From positions 1 to 12,848 of the forward strand of contig CANGUI010000028.1 in assembly GCA_947457025.1 (NCBI GenBank): a stretch of 12,848 bases of DNA. Direction: 5' to 3'. A program made the position numbers and the translations under genes. Position 1 is the first letter of the stretch, and each line of letters opens with the position of its first letter. Below are positions 1 to 8,021 of this stretch, in pieces. The stretch is from Flammeovirgaceae bacterium (GTDB lineage Bacteria > Bacteroidota > Bacteroidia > Cytophagales > Cyclobacteriaceae). The notes beneath the pieces were generated by a model. It ran no database searches and was not told the DNA's origin. It saw nothing but the letters and a program-made list of their open reading frames with translations.

Positions 1-105
1 CACACGATGCAGGAGCGGCTGGAAAAAGAGGGCGTTCAGATTAAAAAAGATCTGGTGCAAAAATTCACAGACGTGTTCTGGGATCCGACAAAAGAGTTGC
101 TCTGA
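1..105 (+). CDS. C-terminal fragment of an unidentified protein
   Basis: The first 34 codons from base 1 are open in frame 1 and end at TGA 103-105. The piece is charged and probably helical (it contains QERLEKEGVQIKKDL) and finishes with FWDPTKELL. The start lies left of the window. The codons look like ordinary coding sequence, but the fragment is too short to name a family. It runs towards the downstream symporter, which is on the opposite strand, so the two genes converge. Confidence 0.55.
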   Translation, partial: HTMQERLEKEGVQIKKDLVQKFTDVFWDPTKELL

Positions 106-480
106 GCGACCAGACAATTCTTGTTGATGCCACCCGTTTGCGAAAACATGGCCACGCCGAAGATTCCGGGCCGGCAGATTTGGGTATCGGAATAAAACTC
201 CTGCTGCCCTGGCAATATACTAAGTCAGCGCCCGACAGCACGAAATACCTGGAGCATAAGAGAATCTACAGTAGGATAAAGTGGGAGAGTTTTTTTGCAC
301 ATCGTGCAGGAAGCCGGGCCAAGACTCAAATTAAGAAATTGAATCTGTTGGGCAACTCTTTCGCACGGGTGACTACCTTTTTGATTGTTCCGATCTTTAC
401 AGAAGCGGAACCATTTACCTGTGCCGCCCGAGTTGAAAGGGAGTACGGAAATCTCCCGGAAAGCGGTGATGCGGATCCCA
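106..480. other. Gene-poor stretch between convergent genes
   Basis: No convincing gene is seen here. A plus-strand frame opens from a TTG at 138 and runs through the symporter's 3' end. A minus-strand frame from a GTG near 494 also spans most of the stretch. Neither resembles a known protein and the two overlap each other, so both are treated as chance frames. Two small inverted repeats are visible: GGGAG/CTCCC at 439-457, and GTTCCG/CGGAAC at 387-411. The first lies about 24 bases beyond the symporter stop on the minus strand and is followed there by a short T-run, so it could be a weak terminator for that gene. Confidence 0.4.
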
Positions 481-1935
481 TTACTTCTTTTCACCCGGGC
501 TTGTTGAAATAAGCCATAGTCCGAGGAAGGTGACAGAGCCGTTCAACGCCAAAACTTCAAGCCCGATTTGGTAACCATTGAACCACACCGGAGTTTGCCG
601 GCTGAGCCAATAGCAAACAGCGGGGGCCAGAATACAAACGGCGAGCACGGGCCACCCTTTCACATGGCGCCGGGTGGTCAACCCAAAGACAAAAAGTCCC
701 AGCAGGGGGCCATATGTATAGCCCGCAACATTCAGTACGGCATCGATCAGCGAGCGCTGGTTAATTTCCTTGAAAATGAGAATGATCACCAGAAATAACA
801 CGGAAAAGCCGGCGTGTACCGCAAACTTTTGTCTTTTCTTGACGGACTCCGGTTTGTCTTTGAAGTTTAGGAAATCGATGCAGAAAGCGGTTGTCAGACC
901 AGCCAGGGCCGAGTCGGCACTCGCATATGACGAGGCGATGATACCCAACAGAAAGAAGATGCCGACTACCAAGCCAAACTCCTGTAGCGCGAGCGATGGG
1001 AATACATCATCTGTATTGGCGGGTATCGCAATACCTTTTTGTTGGCTGTAGATGTAAAGCAGTGCACCAAGTGTGAGGAACAAAAGATTTATGATCACCA
1101 GTACGAGGCTGTACCAAAACATATTCTTTTGTGCATCATATAATGAGCGGCAGGTAAGATTCTTCTGCATGATTTCCTGATCCATTCCTGTCATCGTGAG
1201 CGTGATCAGAGCGCCACCAAAAAATTGTTTTGGAAAGAAAAGGGTAGAGTTGGGGTCGTCAAAGAAAAATGTGCGCGAATAGTCGCTGTTACGCACGGTG
1301 CTGATCATATCGGCAAAAGACAGATCCAGGCGGGTGGCAATCTGCCATACGGTAATGATCACTGCCGAAACGAGGAAAAGGGTTTGAAAACTGTCTGTAT
1401 AAACAATTGTTTTTACGCCACCTTTAAAGGTGTAGACCCAGATCAGGATGATGGTCGTGGCCACTGTTACGAAAAAAGGCACTCCCCAGGCGTCAAACAA
1501 AAACAGCTGTAAAACGGTTGCAGCCAGAAAGAGGCGAAGAGCTGACCCAACCGAGCGCGAGAGTGTAAAGAAAAAGGAACCGGTTCGGTAGGCCCAGATA
1601 TCAAAACGTTTTTCCAAATAGGTGTAAATGGAGATCAGGTTCATGCGGTAGTAAAGAGGCATAAGTACTCCGATGATTATCCAGTAGCCAAGAATATAGC
1701 CGATGACAACCTGAAAATATCCGAAGCCCGTTTTGGCAACATTTCCCGGCACAGAAATGAAGGTAACGCCGGACAGGGAAGAACCGATCATGCCAAACGC
1801 CACAAGGTACCATGGTGATTGCCGATTGGCGGTGAAGAAAGTCTGCGTATCGGCACCGCGGCTGGTAACGTACGAGATGGCAATCAGCGCGATGAAATAA
1901 ACCACAAGGATGATGAGAACGAGGTAAGGGGACAT
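481..1935 (-). CDS. Sodium:solute symporter (SSS family)
   Basis: This is a 484-residue inner-membrane transporter of the SSS family, which imports a small solute together with Na+. About 13 hydrophobic segments can be counted, the usual number for the family, and the length is typical. Family hallmarks visible are the broken helix GSSLSGVTFISVPG (about 51-64), TDSFQ (about 180-184), MDQEIMQK (about 251-258) and SSYASADSALAG (about 335-346). The last has the serine pair expected at the Na2 sodium site. The substrate cannot be told from sequence; family members carry sugars, sialic acid, amino acids, vitamins or carboxylates. The ATG start places the first membrane helix directly at the N-terminus. 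The gene is divergent from clpS with about 90 bases between starts. Confidence 0.93.
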   Translation of the reverse strand: MSPYLVLIILVVYFIALIAISYVTSRGADTQTFFTANRQSPWYLVAFGMIGSSLSGVTFISVPGNVAKTGFGYFQVVIGYILGYWIIIGVLMPLYYRMNLISIYTYLEKRFDIWAYRTGSFFFTLSRSVGSALRLFLAATVLQLFLFDAWGVPFFVTVATTIILIWVYTFKGGVKTIVYTDSFQTLFLVSAVIITVWQIATRLDLSFADMISTVRNSDYSRTFFFDDPNSTLFFPKQFFGGALITLTMTGMDQEIMQKNLTCRSLYDAQKNMFWYSLVLVIINLLFLTLGALLYIYSQQKGIAIPANTDDVFPSLALQEFGLVVGIFFLLGIIASSYASADSALAGLTTAFCIDFLNFKDKPESVKKRQKFAVHAGFSVLFLVIILIFKEINQRSLIDAVLNVAGYTYGPLLGLFVFGLTTRRHVKGWPVLAVCILAPAVCYWLSRQTPVWFNGYQIGLEVLALNGSVTFLGLWLISTSPGEKK

Positions 1936-2009
1936 AATGCAGGTTAAACCCGAGCAAATTCCGAAAAAACTTTGACTTATTTGCGCCCCCGGTTGAGTGA
2001 CAAATTAAT

Positions 2010-2017
2010 TACCTTTG
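2010..2017 (+). promoter_or_regulatory. Candidate Bacteroidota -7 box for clpS-recR
   Basis: TACCTTTG matches the Bacteroidota -7 consensus TAnnTTTG exactly. It ends only 9 bases before the clpS ATG at 2027. TTG trinucleotides occur upstream at 1981 and 1993, but at spacings (26 and 14 bases) outside the usual range for the -33 element, so only the -7 half is well supported. If it is used, the 5' leader would be just a few bases. Confidence 0.45.
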
Positions 2018-2026
2018 GGCAAAATT

Positions 2027-2317
2027 ATGGCGAAGCGGGAAGCAACTCCAGCATGGGAATTGACGGACCTGGCCGAGTCGACTGAGGAAGTAGTCGACTT
2101 GCGTGAGCTGGTTGTTTTTAACGACGATGTCAACACGTTTGATCATGTTATCAAAACGCTAATGCGTGTATGCCGGCACACGCCAGAACAGGCAGAGCAG
2201 TGTGCCTGGATCATTCATCATAAAGGCAAATGTACGGTGAAGAGCGGAACGTATCCGGAACTTAAGCCTTTGCGGGAAGCTATCACAGATGCCGGGATTG
2301 ACGCCCGAATCCTTTAA
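2027..2317 (+). CDS. clpS: ATP-dependent Clp protease adaptor ClpS
   Basis: This 96-residue protein is the N-end-rule adaptor. It binds proteins with destabilising N-terminal residues and hands them to the Clp AAA+ unfoldase for degradation by ClpP in the cytoplasm. Visible hallmarks are VVFNDDVNTFDHVI, which contains the N-D-D of the N-degron pocket, followed by an AEQCAWIIHHKGKC helix with the conserved histidine pair. The N-terminal 25 or so residues are an acidic, probably flexible extension, as is usual in ClpS. An in-frame TTG at 2015 would add four residues, but it falls inside the -7 box, so the ATG at 2027 is preferred. recR follows after 11 bases on the same strand. Confidence 0.93.
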   Translation: MAKREATPAWELTDLAESTEEVVDLRELVVFNDDVNTFDHVIKTLMRVCRHTPEQAEQCAWIIHHKGKCTVKSGTYPELKPLREAITDAGIDARIL

Positions 2318-2328
2318 GTCTCCGGTTT

Positions 2329-2937
2329 GTGGAGTTTTCGTCCAAGCTCATCGAACAAGCTGTTACCGAAATAGCCCGGCTGCCTGGTATTGGCAAAAAG
2401 ACAGCCCTGCGCCTGGTGTTGCACCTGATAAAAGAAAATCCATCCCGAACAGAAGCACTGACGGGAGCCCTCACCCAGTTGCGAACCCAAATTCAGTTCT
2501 GCCAGGAGTGTCATAACATCAGCGATGATGCGGTCTGTATAATCTGCCGCAGTCACAAACGCGATCGCTCGGTCATCTGTGTTGTCGAAAACCCGCAAGA
2601 TGTCTGGGCTATTGAAAATACCGCACAATATCATGGTTTGTATCACGTACTGGGCGGCGTGATCTCGCCCGTACAGGGTATTGGGCCTGCTGACCTGAAA
2701 ATCGAAATGTTGTTGCAACGGTTAAAAAAAAGCGGCCATTCGATCACCGAGCTGATCCTCGCTCTCAGTCCAACAATGGAAGGAGATACTACTGCATTTT
2801 ACCTGCACAAGAGGCTTCACGATTTCTCGGGAAAGATTACGTCAATTGCACGGGGCGTGCCAATGGGTGGTGACCTCGAATATGCCGATGAGATCACGCT
2901 TGGTCGCAGTATCGCTGCGCGCACGCTTTTTTCCTAG
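2329..2937 (+). CDS. recR: Recombination mediator protein RecR
   Basis: This is a 202-residue RecR, which works with RecF/RecO to load RecA on single-stranded DNA at gaps. In order, it has an N-terminal helix-hairpin-helix (LPGIGKKTALRL, about 18-29), a four-cysteine zinc finger (CQECH and CIICR, about 57-74), and a Toprim domain starting at VICVVENPQDVWAIE. A C-terminal segment, ITSIARGVPMGGDLEYADEIT, matches RecR's conserved Walker-B-like end. Length is normal for the family. The start is GTG at 2329, and the residues after it (EFSSKLIEQAV) fit the usual RecR N-terminus. It lies 11 bases after clpS, so the two are probably co-transcribed. Confidence 0.96.
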   Translation: MEFSSKLIEQAVTEIARLPGIGKKTALRLVLHLIKENPSRTEALTGALTQLRTQIQFCQECHNISDDAVCIICRSHKRDRSVICVVENPQDVWAIENTAQYHGLYHVLGGVISPVQGIGPADLKIEMLLQRLKKSGHSITELILALSPTMEGDTTAFYLHKRLHDFSGKITSIARGVPMGGDLEYADEITLGRSIAARTLFS

Positions 2938-3147
2938 CCTGCGTCAGCGGAATGGCGGGTCTGGCAAACATAGAAACCAGCTAATGGCTGCCTTGGCCGG
3001 GCTTTGCGGAGACAGGTTTACATTCGCCCCGTGCCATCTCGTTGCCAACCTGGATCGGCAACCTCACCGCGGCCCCGTTTGGTTGCGGCCCTCTGCTGAA
3101 AATTGGAGAGCGAGCACAAAAAGCGTTAAGGCCCATGAATTCTTTGC

Positions 3148-3155
3148 TATTTTTG
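3148..3155 (+). promoter_or_regulatory. Candidate -7 box for the aminotransferase gene
   Basis: TATTTTTG fits TAnnTTTG and ends 16 bases before the ATG at 3172. No good -33 TTG is found at 17-23 bases upstream. The preceding 210 bases after recR contain no gene; a GTTGCC/GGCAAC inverted repeat sits at 3041-3062 but has no T-tract. Confidence 0.3.
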
Positions 3156-3171
3156 GCCGAATTTTTACCCC

Positions 3172-4368
3172 ATGAACAGACTTTCCAACCGGATAAATGC
3201 CATTCAAGAATCGGCCACGCTTGCGATGGCTGCCAAAGCCCGCGAATTTAAAGCCCGCGGAATAGATGTGATCAACCTGAGTCTGGGCGAACCCGATTTT
3301 AAAACACCCACTCACATCTGCGAAGCAGCTAAAAAAGCGATTGACGACGGGCGCTATTTTTCCTATCCTCCCGTGGCAGGTTATCTCGACCTGCGAGAGG
3401 CCCTGGCAGCCAAGTACAATCAGCAAAATCACGTACCCTATAAGGCTGAGCATATAGTTGTCTCCAATGGAGCCAAGCAATCCATCGCCAATGTCATGCT
3501 TGCACTACTGAATCCGGGTGATGAGGTGATTGTTTTCTCGCCCTACTGGGTGAGTTATGATGCACTTGTTCGCCTGGCCGAAGCGACCCCTGTGTTCGTG
3601 AAGGGGACACTCGAAAATGACTTCAAAGTTACAGCTGCTCAGGTGGCAGCAGCCATCACACCGCAAACGCGGGCTATCATTTTCTCTTCTCCCTGCAACC
3701 CGACGGGCTCGGTGTTTACACGAGCTGAGTTGCAGGCAATTGCTGATGTTGTGTTGAAACATCCAGATTTGCTCGTGATTGCTGACGAAATATATGAGCA
3801 CATTAATTTCACGGGCGAGCAGGTGAGCGTGGCCTCCTTGCCGGGAATGTTCGACCGCACGATTACCATCAACGGTTTTGCCAAAGGCTTCGCGATGACC
3901 GGTTGGCGTGTGGGCTACATGGCTGCGCCGAAGTGGGTGGCAGATGGTGCAAATAAGATGCAAGGGCAGCTTACTTCTGCGAACTCTTCGCTCTCCCAAC
4001 GGGCAGCGCTGGCTGCCATTACGGGTGATTTGGCGCCTACATTCGAGATGGTTGCAGCCTACCGGCGGCGGCGCGACCTGGTTTTTAAACTGCTCTCGGC
4101 AATACCGGGCATCAAATCAAACTACCCGGCGGGTGCATTTTATTTCTTTCCGGATGTGAGTTCATTTTACGGTAAGAAATTTCAAGGGAAAACGATTGCT
4201 AACGGCGATGACTTCTGCATGCTCATGCTGGAACATGCCCACGTATCGTTGGTGACAGGCGATGCATTTGGCGAGCCAGCCTGCATCCGGCTTTCTTATG
4301 CGGCAGCTGAAAATGACTTACAGGAAGCGTTGCGTCGGATGAAGGACGTATTGGCATTAGTCGCATAG
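3172..4368 (+). CDS. Class I pyridoxal-phosphate aminotransferase (aspartate aminotransferase-like)
   Basis: This 398-residue cytoplasmic enzyme is a fold-type I PLP aminotransferase, most like the bacterial subgroup 1-gamma aspartate aminotransferases that move the amino group from aspartate to 2-oxoglutarate. Visible features are the N-terminal LSLGEPDF (about 37-43), SPCNPTG with the PLP-contacting asparagine (Asn176), and ADEIYEH (about 204-210, Asp205 facing the pyridine nitrogen). The Schiff-base lysine Lys238 lies in NGFAKGFAMTGWRVGY, and the substrate carboxylate arginine Arg373 in CIRLSYA. The active-site loop reads F-A-K where most relatives have F-S-K, a mild change. The ATG is followed by the usual RLSNRI start. 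The kinase gene begins one base after the TAG. Substrate preference (aspartate, prephenate or aromatic) cannot be settled from sequence. Confidence 0.93.
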   Translation: MNRLSNRINAIQESATLAMAAKAREFKARGIDVINLSLGEPDFKTPTHICEAAKKAIDDGRYFSYPPVAGYLDLREALAAKYNQQNHVPYKAEHIVVSNGAKQSIANVMLALLNPGDEVIVFSPYWVSYDALVRLAEATPVFVKGTLENDFKVTAAQVAAAITPQTRAIIFSSPCNPTGSVFTRAELQAIADVVLKHPDLLVIADEIYEHINFTGEQVSVASLPGMFDRTITINGFAKGFAMTGWRVGYMAAPKWVADGANKMQGQLTSANSSLSQRAALAAITGDLAPTFEMVAAYRRRRDLVFKLLSAIPGIKSNYPAGAFYFFPDVSSFYGKKFQGKTIANGDDFCMLMLEHAHVSLVTGDAFGEPACIRLSYAAAENDLQEALRRMKDVLALVA

Positions 4369-4369
4369 G

Positions 4370-5356
4370 ATGAGTTCGCTGGCAGCAGAGATACAACGGT
4401 TTGCCGGGCTCAGGGTGCTCGTCATCGGAGACGTGATGCTGGATAGCTATATCTGGGGTACGGCAGAACGTGTTTCGCCGGAGGCCCCGGTTCCGGTAGT
4501 GCAAGTTCGCCGCCGCGACGTCCGCCTTGGGGGTGCCGCGAATGTGGCCAAGAACATCCAGGCGCTGGGGGCCATGCCCGTTTTGGTGGCGCTTGCCGGC
4601 GAAGACGAGGCAGGAAAAAAACTCCTTTCGATCCTGACCAGCGCAAACCTTGAAACGAGGGGAATTGTGCTTTCTGCCGCTCGCCCGACTACTGTAAAGA
4701 CACGCGTGATAGCCAGCCACCAGCATGTTGTGCGGGTAGACGATGAAACAGATCGGCCCGCGGCTCCCGAAGAGGAGCGGGCACTCATCTCTCGCCTGGA
4801 GGAGCTGCTGCCGGGCTGCCAGGTGGTCGTTTTTGAGGACTACGACAAAGGCACAATTACACCACCTCTTATCCGTCATGCGGTCGCCCTGGCCCGTCAC
4901 TACAATATCCCTACGGTGGTCGATCCGAAAAAAAGAAATTTTCTTGCCTATGAGCATGTAACCCTGCTCAAACCTAATCTGAAGGAACTGCGAGAGGGCC
5001 TTAAAGTTGATGTGAGGCCAGGCAATTTGTCGGAGATTAAAGAAGCCGTCTCCTTGCTAAAACGCAAGTTAGGAGTTGCAGGAGTTTTGCTGACACTGTC
5101 CGAACATGGCGTGCTGATCGATGCGGGCGACACGGTCACTCATTTACCCGCCCATGTGCGGGAGATAGCGGATGTGAGCGGTGCGGGAGATACGGTGGTA
5201 AGCATTGCCGCCTTAGGCCTCGCCATCGGATTGGCGCCGGTTGCCATTGCAACACTGGCCAACCTGGGTGGTGGTTTAGTTTGCCAGCACATGGGAGTGG
5301 TTCCTATAGACCGCAAGGAATTGATAGCAGAAGCTGCGGACATTCAACCGGTCTGA
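4370..5356 (+). CDS. rfaE1: D-glycero-beta-D-manno-heptose-7-phosphate kinase (RfaE1/HldA type, PfkB fold)
   Basis: This 328-residue PfkB-family sugar kinase phosphorylates D-glycero-beta-D-manno-heptose 7-phosphate at C1, an early step to ADP-heptose for LPS core sugar. Hallmarks are VIGDVMLDSYIWG (about 18-30) followed by RVSPEAPVPV (about 34-43), GGAANVAKN (about 54-62), DPKKRNF (about 185-191), KPNLKE (about 201-206) and the PfkB signature DVSGAGDT (about 268-275) with catalytic Asp274. Enterobacterial HldE carries a second, adenylyltransferase domain; this protein stops after the kinase domain, so a separate RfaE2-like enzyme should exist elsewhere. Its ATG lies one base after the aminotransferase stop, which suggests translational coupling. 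A strong hairpin follows at 5379-5398. Confidence 0.9.
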   Translation: MSSLAAEIQRFAGLRVLVIGDVMLDSYIWGTAERVSPEAPVPVVQVRRRDVRLGGAANVAKNIQALGAMPVLVALAGEDEAGKKLLSILTSANLETRGIVLSAARPTTVKTRVIASHQHVVRVDDETDRPAAPEEERALISRLEELLPGCQVVVFEDYDKGTITPPLIRHAVALARHYNIPTVVDPKKRNFLAYEHVTLLKPNLKELREGLKVDVRPGNLSEIKEAVSLLKRKLGVAGVLLTLSEHGVLIDAGDTVTHLPAHVREIADVSGAGDTVVSIAALGLAIGLAPVAIATLANLGGGLVCQHMGVVPIDRKELIAEAADIQPV

Positions 5357-5378
5357 TTGGCGGATATCATCGAAAAGA

Positions 5379-5398
5379 GGTGCCCCTCCAGGGGCACC
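5379..5398 (+). terminator. Hairpin after the aminotransferase-kinase pair, possible terminator
   Basis: GGTGCCCCT and AGGGGCACC form a perfect 9-base inverted repeat around two bases (in practice an 8-pair stem with a four-base loop), 22 bases after the kinase stop. No T-tract follows, so it may be a terminator of poor canonical form or an mRNA 3'-end stabiliser. Confidence 0.45.
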
Positions 5399-5605
5399 GG
5401 TACGATCGAAGTCAAACTCCAGGTGGCTGAATGTATCTTAGGGAAGTGCTCGGTGGACATCATGACCGGCGTTTCCGATAGACCGTCGCGGGCCCGCCTG
5501 GTGGGTTTAAAACGTCCGACAGCTCGCTATCTTCTTTTTCCGGATCGGTAAATGGGGCAGTAACCATCGCTGAACAAATCTTGGATATACCCAAGTTGAT
5601 GATGA

Positions 5606-6004
5606 TGGTATCTACAGTTTACGGCCAGAAAAAACCTGAAGTTGGCTAAATGGGCTCACCAAATTCTACTGTTTAAGTCTGGGTCTGCGGCAATGGCGTA
5701 TCTTCAAGAACACCAACAACACGGTCTGGCTGCCGGATTTTTATCGCTGAATAGTCAGATGTCAGATAAGGATGAGTGGATGTTTCGGGAAGGTTTTCAG
5801 GCTGTTTAGAATACACTGGCAAAGCAGGTCATTATCTTTCGGGTTAGTTCAACTATTGATCCGAAATACATCGTTGGGGCGAGTGCCCATCCGAGCGTTG
5901 GGAAAGACATCACTAAGCCCGTTTCTTCCCAATTGCCGGTGGAACTTGTTGCCCGAAGCCAACCGGTAGCAGCCAAGCGAAAGGTTGTTACCTTTACACG
6001 ATAA
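5606..6004 (+). pseudogene. Possible eroded gene in the 5357-6013 gap
   Basis: The 657 bases between the kinase and the E1 gene hold no intact gene that I can recognise. One frame, 5606-6004, is open for 67 codons, meets a TAG at 5807-5809, and is then open for another 64 codons up to TAA 6002-6004. Its internal ATG at 5693 begins MAYLQEHQQHGLAAGF, and the part after the TAG includes STIDPKYIVGASAHP. Both halves read like ordinary protein but match no family I know. Just upstream, another frame (5482-5649) reads VTIAEQILDIPKL before a GATGATGATG run, so a frameshift is conceivable. Random sequence could give this pattern, and a competing frame (5751-5969) is also open. Low confidence. Confidence 0.22.
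5989..5996 (+). promoter_or_regulatory. Candidate -7 box for the E1 dehydrogenase gene
   Basis: TACCTTTA is one base from TAnnTTTG and shares the 8-mer TTACCTTT with the clpS box. It ends 17 bases before the ATG at 6014. No TTG is found at the expected -33 spacing, so support is partial. Confidence 0.3.
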
Positions 6005-6013
6005 AGGTGTTGT

Positions 6014-7993
6014 ATGAAGTACTCCCGTCACGGTCTTTCCGATGAAATACTGATCAAGCTCTTCGAGGCATTAACCTTTCCTCGCCTGATTGAGGAGAAA
6101 ATGCTCATTCTCTTGCGCCAGAACCGGATTAGCAAATGGTTCAGCGGCATCGGGCAGGAGGCAATTGCTGTCGGGATCACCCAAGCGTTGGAACCGGATG
6201 AGTACATTCTGCCCATGCACCGCAATCTGGGTGTTTTCACCGGGCGGGCAGTCCCTTTCGACCGCCTCTTTGCCCAATGGCAGGGGACCCCGCGGGGCTA
6301 TACCAAGGGGCGCGACCGGTCATTTCACTTTGGAACAAACGAGCATCATATTGTGGGAATGATCTCCCACCTGGGCCCTCAAAATGGTGTGGCCGACGGA
6401 ATCGCATTGGCGACACTGCTCAAAAAGGAAAAAAAGGTGACCGTGGTGTTCAACGGTGACGGGGGAACCAGCGAGGGTGATTTTCATGAAGCCGTAAATG
6501 TTGCTGCTGTTTGGGACCTACCCGTGATTTTTGTTATCGAAAACAATGGCTACGGTTTGAGTACGCCCAGTCATGAACAATTCCGTTGTAAACATTTTAT
6601 TGATAAAGCCATAGGCTATGGTATAGAAGGCATTCAGGTTGATGGCAACAACGTGTTGGAAGTGTATACAAAGGTGAAAGCCCTTGCGGAGTCCCTGCGA
6701 GAAAGACCCCGCCCGATCCTGCTCGAGTGCATCACGTTCCGGATGCGCGGGCACGAAGAAGCATCCGGCACCAAGTACGTCCCGGCCGAGTTGATGGAGC
6801 AATGGGCAAAAAAAGATCCGGTCGAAAACTATGAGCAGTTTCTTATTCGGGAGGGCGTACTGACTGCTGCCGAAGCGGACCGCACCCGCAAGCGCCTGAA
6901 AAAGCAAATTGAATCGGGACTGGAGACAGCTTTTACCGAAACCCATCCCCTTCCCGATACGACTCTCGAACTGAGCGACGTACATGCTCCATTTATTCAG
7001 GTGGTTCATGAACCCGCAAATACCGCTCGCACCGAAAAGCGTTTCGTTGATGCAATCAGCGATGCCCTACGGCAAAGCATGGAGCGTTTTCCTCAGTTAA
7101 TACTCATGGGGCAGGATATTGCCGATTATGGAGGCGTATTCAAGATCACCGACGGATTTGTAGCTCAGTTTGGTAAGGATCGTGTACGCAATACCCCGCT
7201 GTGCGAGGCGGCGATTGTGGGTGCAGCGCTGGGCTTGTCGGTAAAAGGCATGAAGGCCATGGTCGAAATGCAGTTTGCGGATTTTGTCACCGAGGGGTTT
7301 AATCAGATTGTCAACAACCTCGCCAAAATTCACTGGCGATGGGGTCAACCGGCAGACGTTGTCATCCGGATGCCGACCGGTGCAGGAACGGCGGCAGGTC
7401 CTTTTCACAGCCAGAGTAATGAGGCATGGTTTTTTCACACCCCGGGTTTGAAAATTGTGTACCCCTCGAACCCGTGGGACGCCAAAGGTCTGCTCAATGC
7501 TGCCATTGAGGATCCAAACCCTTATCTGTATTTTGAACACAAACTGATGTACCGCTCGCTGAAAGCCGAAATCCCGAACGACTACTACACCGTGGAGATC
7601 GGCAAAGCCCAGCGGGTAGCTGCTGGCACCGATTTGTCAATCATCACCTACGGCATGGGTGTGCATTGGGCTTTGGAAGTGATGGCGGCGTTTCCGCACT
7701 GGCGGGCTGATATCATTGACTTGCGCACCTTGTTGCCCTGGGATCAACAGCTTGTTGCTGAGAGCGTGCAAAAAACGAATCGCGTACTGGTATTACACGA
7801 AGATACACTCACGGGCGGCATTGGCGCCGAGATTACTGCCTGGATCACCGAACATTGTTTTAGGTGGCTCGATGCGCCTGTTTTGAGGGTGGCCAGCCTC
7901 GATACGCCTATACCCTTTGCCCCGACGTTGGAAAATAATTTCCTGCCGCGCGCCCGCCTGGCTGAAAGGGTAAAAGCAATCATGGATTTTTGA
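6014..7993 (+). CDS. Fused alpha/beta 2-oxoacid dehydrogenase E1 component
   Basis: This 659-residue protein joins the E1-alpha and E1-beta subunits of a thiamine-diphosphate 2-oxoacid dehydrogenase in one chain. Such E1s decarboxylate a 2-oxoacid (branched-chain oxoacids or pyruvate) and pass the acyl group to the lipoyl E2. The alpha half (about 1-325) has the ThDP motif from GDGGTSEGDFHEA (about 148-160) to ENN (176-178), and FRMRGHEEASGTKY, the equivalent of the regulatory loop. The beta half (about 345-659) begins RFVDAISDAL and contains MGQDIADYGGVFKITDG, the catalytic glutamate region (TPLCEAAIVGAALGLSVKG) and PTGAGTAAGPFHSQSNEAWF. Fused E1s of this length are common in Bacteroidota. 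AAAGG lies 6 bases before the ATG. No E2 or E3 gene is adjacent. Substrate is undetermined; branched-chain oxoacids are my first guess. Confidence 0.92.
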   Translation: MKYSRHGLSDEILIKLFEALTFPRLIEEKMLILLRQNRISKWFSGIGQEAIAVGITQALEPDEYILPMHRNLGVFTGRAVPFDRLFAQWQGTPRGYTKGRDRSFHFGTNEHHIVGMISHLGPQNGVADGIALATLLKKEKKVTVVFNGDGGTSEGDFHEAVNVAAVWDLPVIFVIENNGYGLSTPSHEQFRCKHFIDKAIGYGIEGIQVDGNNVLEVYTKVKALAESLRERPRPILLECITFRMRGHEEASGTKYVPAELMEQWAKKDPVENYEQFLIREGVLTAAEADRTRKRLKKQIESGLETAFTETHPLPDTTLELSDVHAPFIQVVHEPANTARTEKRFVDAISDALRQSMERFPQLILMGQDIADYGGVFKITDGFVAQFGKDRVRNTPLCEAAIVGAALGLSVKGMKAMVEMQFADFVTEGFNQIVNNLAKIHWRWGQPADVVIRMPTGAGTAAGPFHSQSNEAWFFHTPGLKIVYPSNPWDAKGLLNAAIEDPNPYLYFEHKLMYRSLKAEIPNDYYTVEIGKAQRVAAGTDLSIITYGMGVHWALEVMAAFPHWRADIIDLRTLLPWDQQLVAESVQKTNRVLVLHEDTLTGGIGAEITAWITEHCFRWLDAPVLRVASLDTPIPFAPTLENNFLPRARLAERVKAIMDF

Positions 7994-7995
7994 TC

Positions 7996-8003
7996 TACCT
8001 TTT
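7996..8003 (+). promoter_or_regulatory. Weak candidate -7 box ahead of the CotH-like gene
   Basis: TACCTTTT in the 28-base gap after the E1 stop is one base off TAnnTTTG and ends 18 bases before the ATG at 8022. The same TACCTTT core occurs before clpS and the E1 gene. No -33 element is evident, and read-through from the E1 gene is equally possible. Confidence 0.2.
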
Positions 8004-8021
8004 TCAGTGAAGAGTTGGCAT

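Noticed and set aside
225..494. Minus-strand 89-codon frame overlapping the end of the symporter
   Set aside because: Although the GTG overlap would suit coupling, the product has no recognisable pattern and the region looks like spacer.
138..512. Plus-strand 124-codon frame from a TTG
   Set aside because: It overlaps the symporter's 3' end on the other strand, starts with TTG, and shows no domain, signal or family resemblance.
5357..5551. 64-codon frame directly after the kinase stop, TTG start
   Set aside because: It spans the perfect hairpin at 5379-5398 and shows no family similarity; more likely 3' untranslated sequence.
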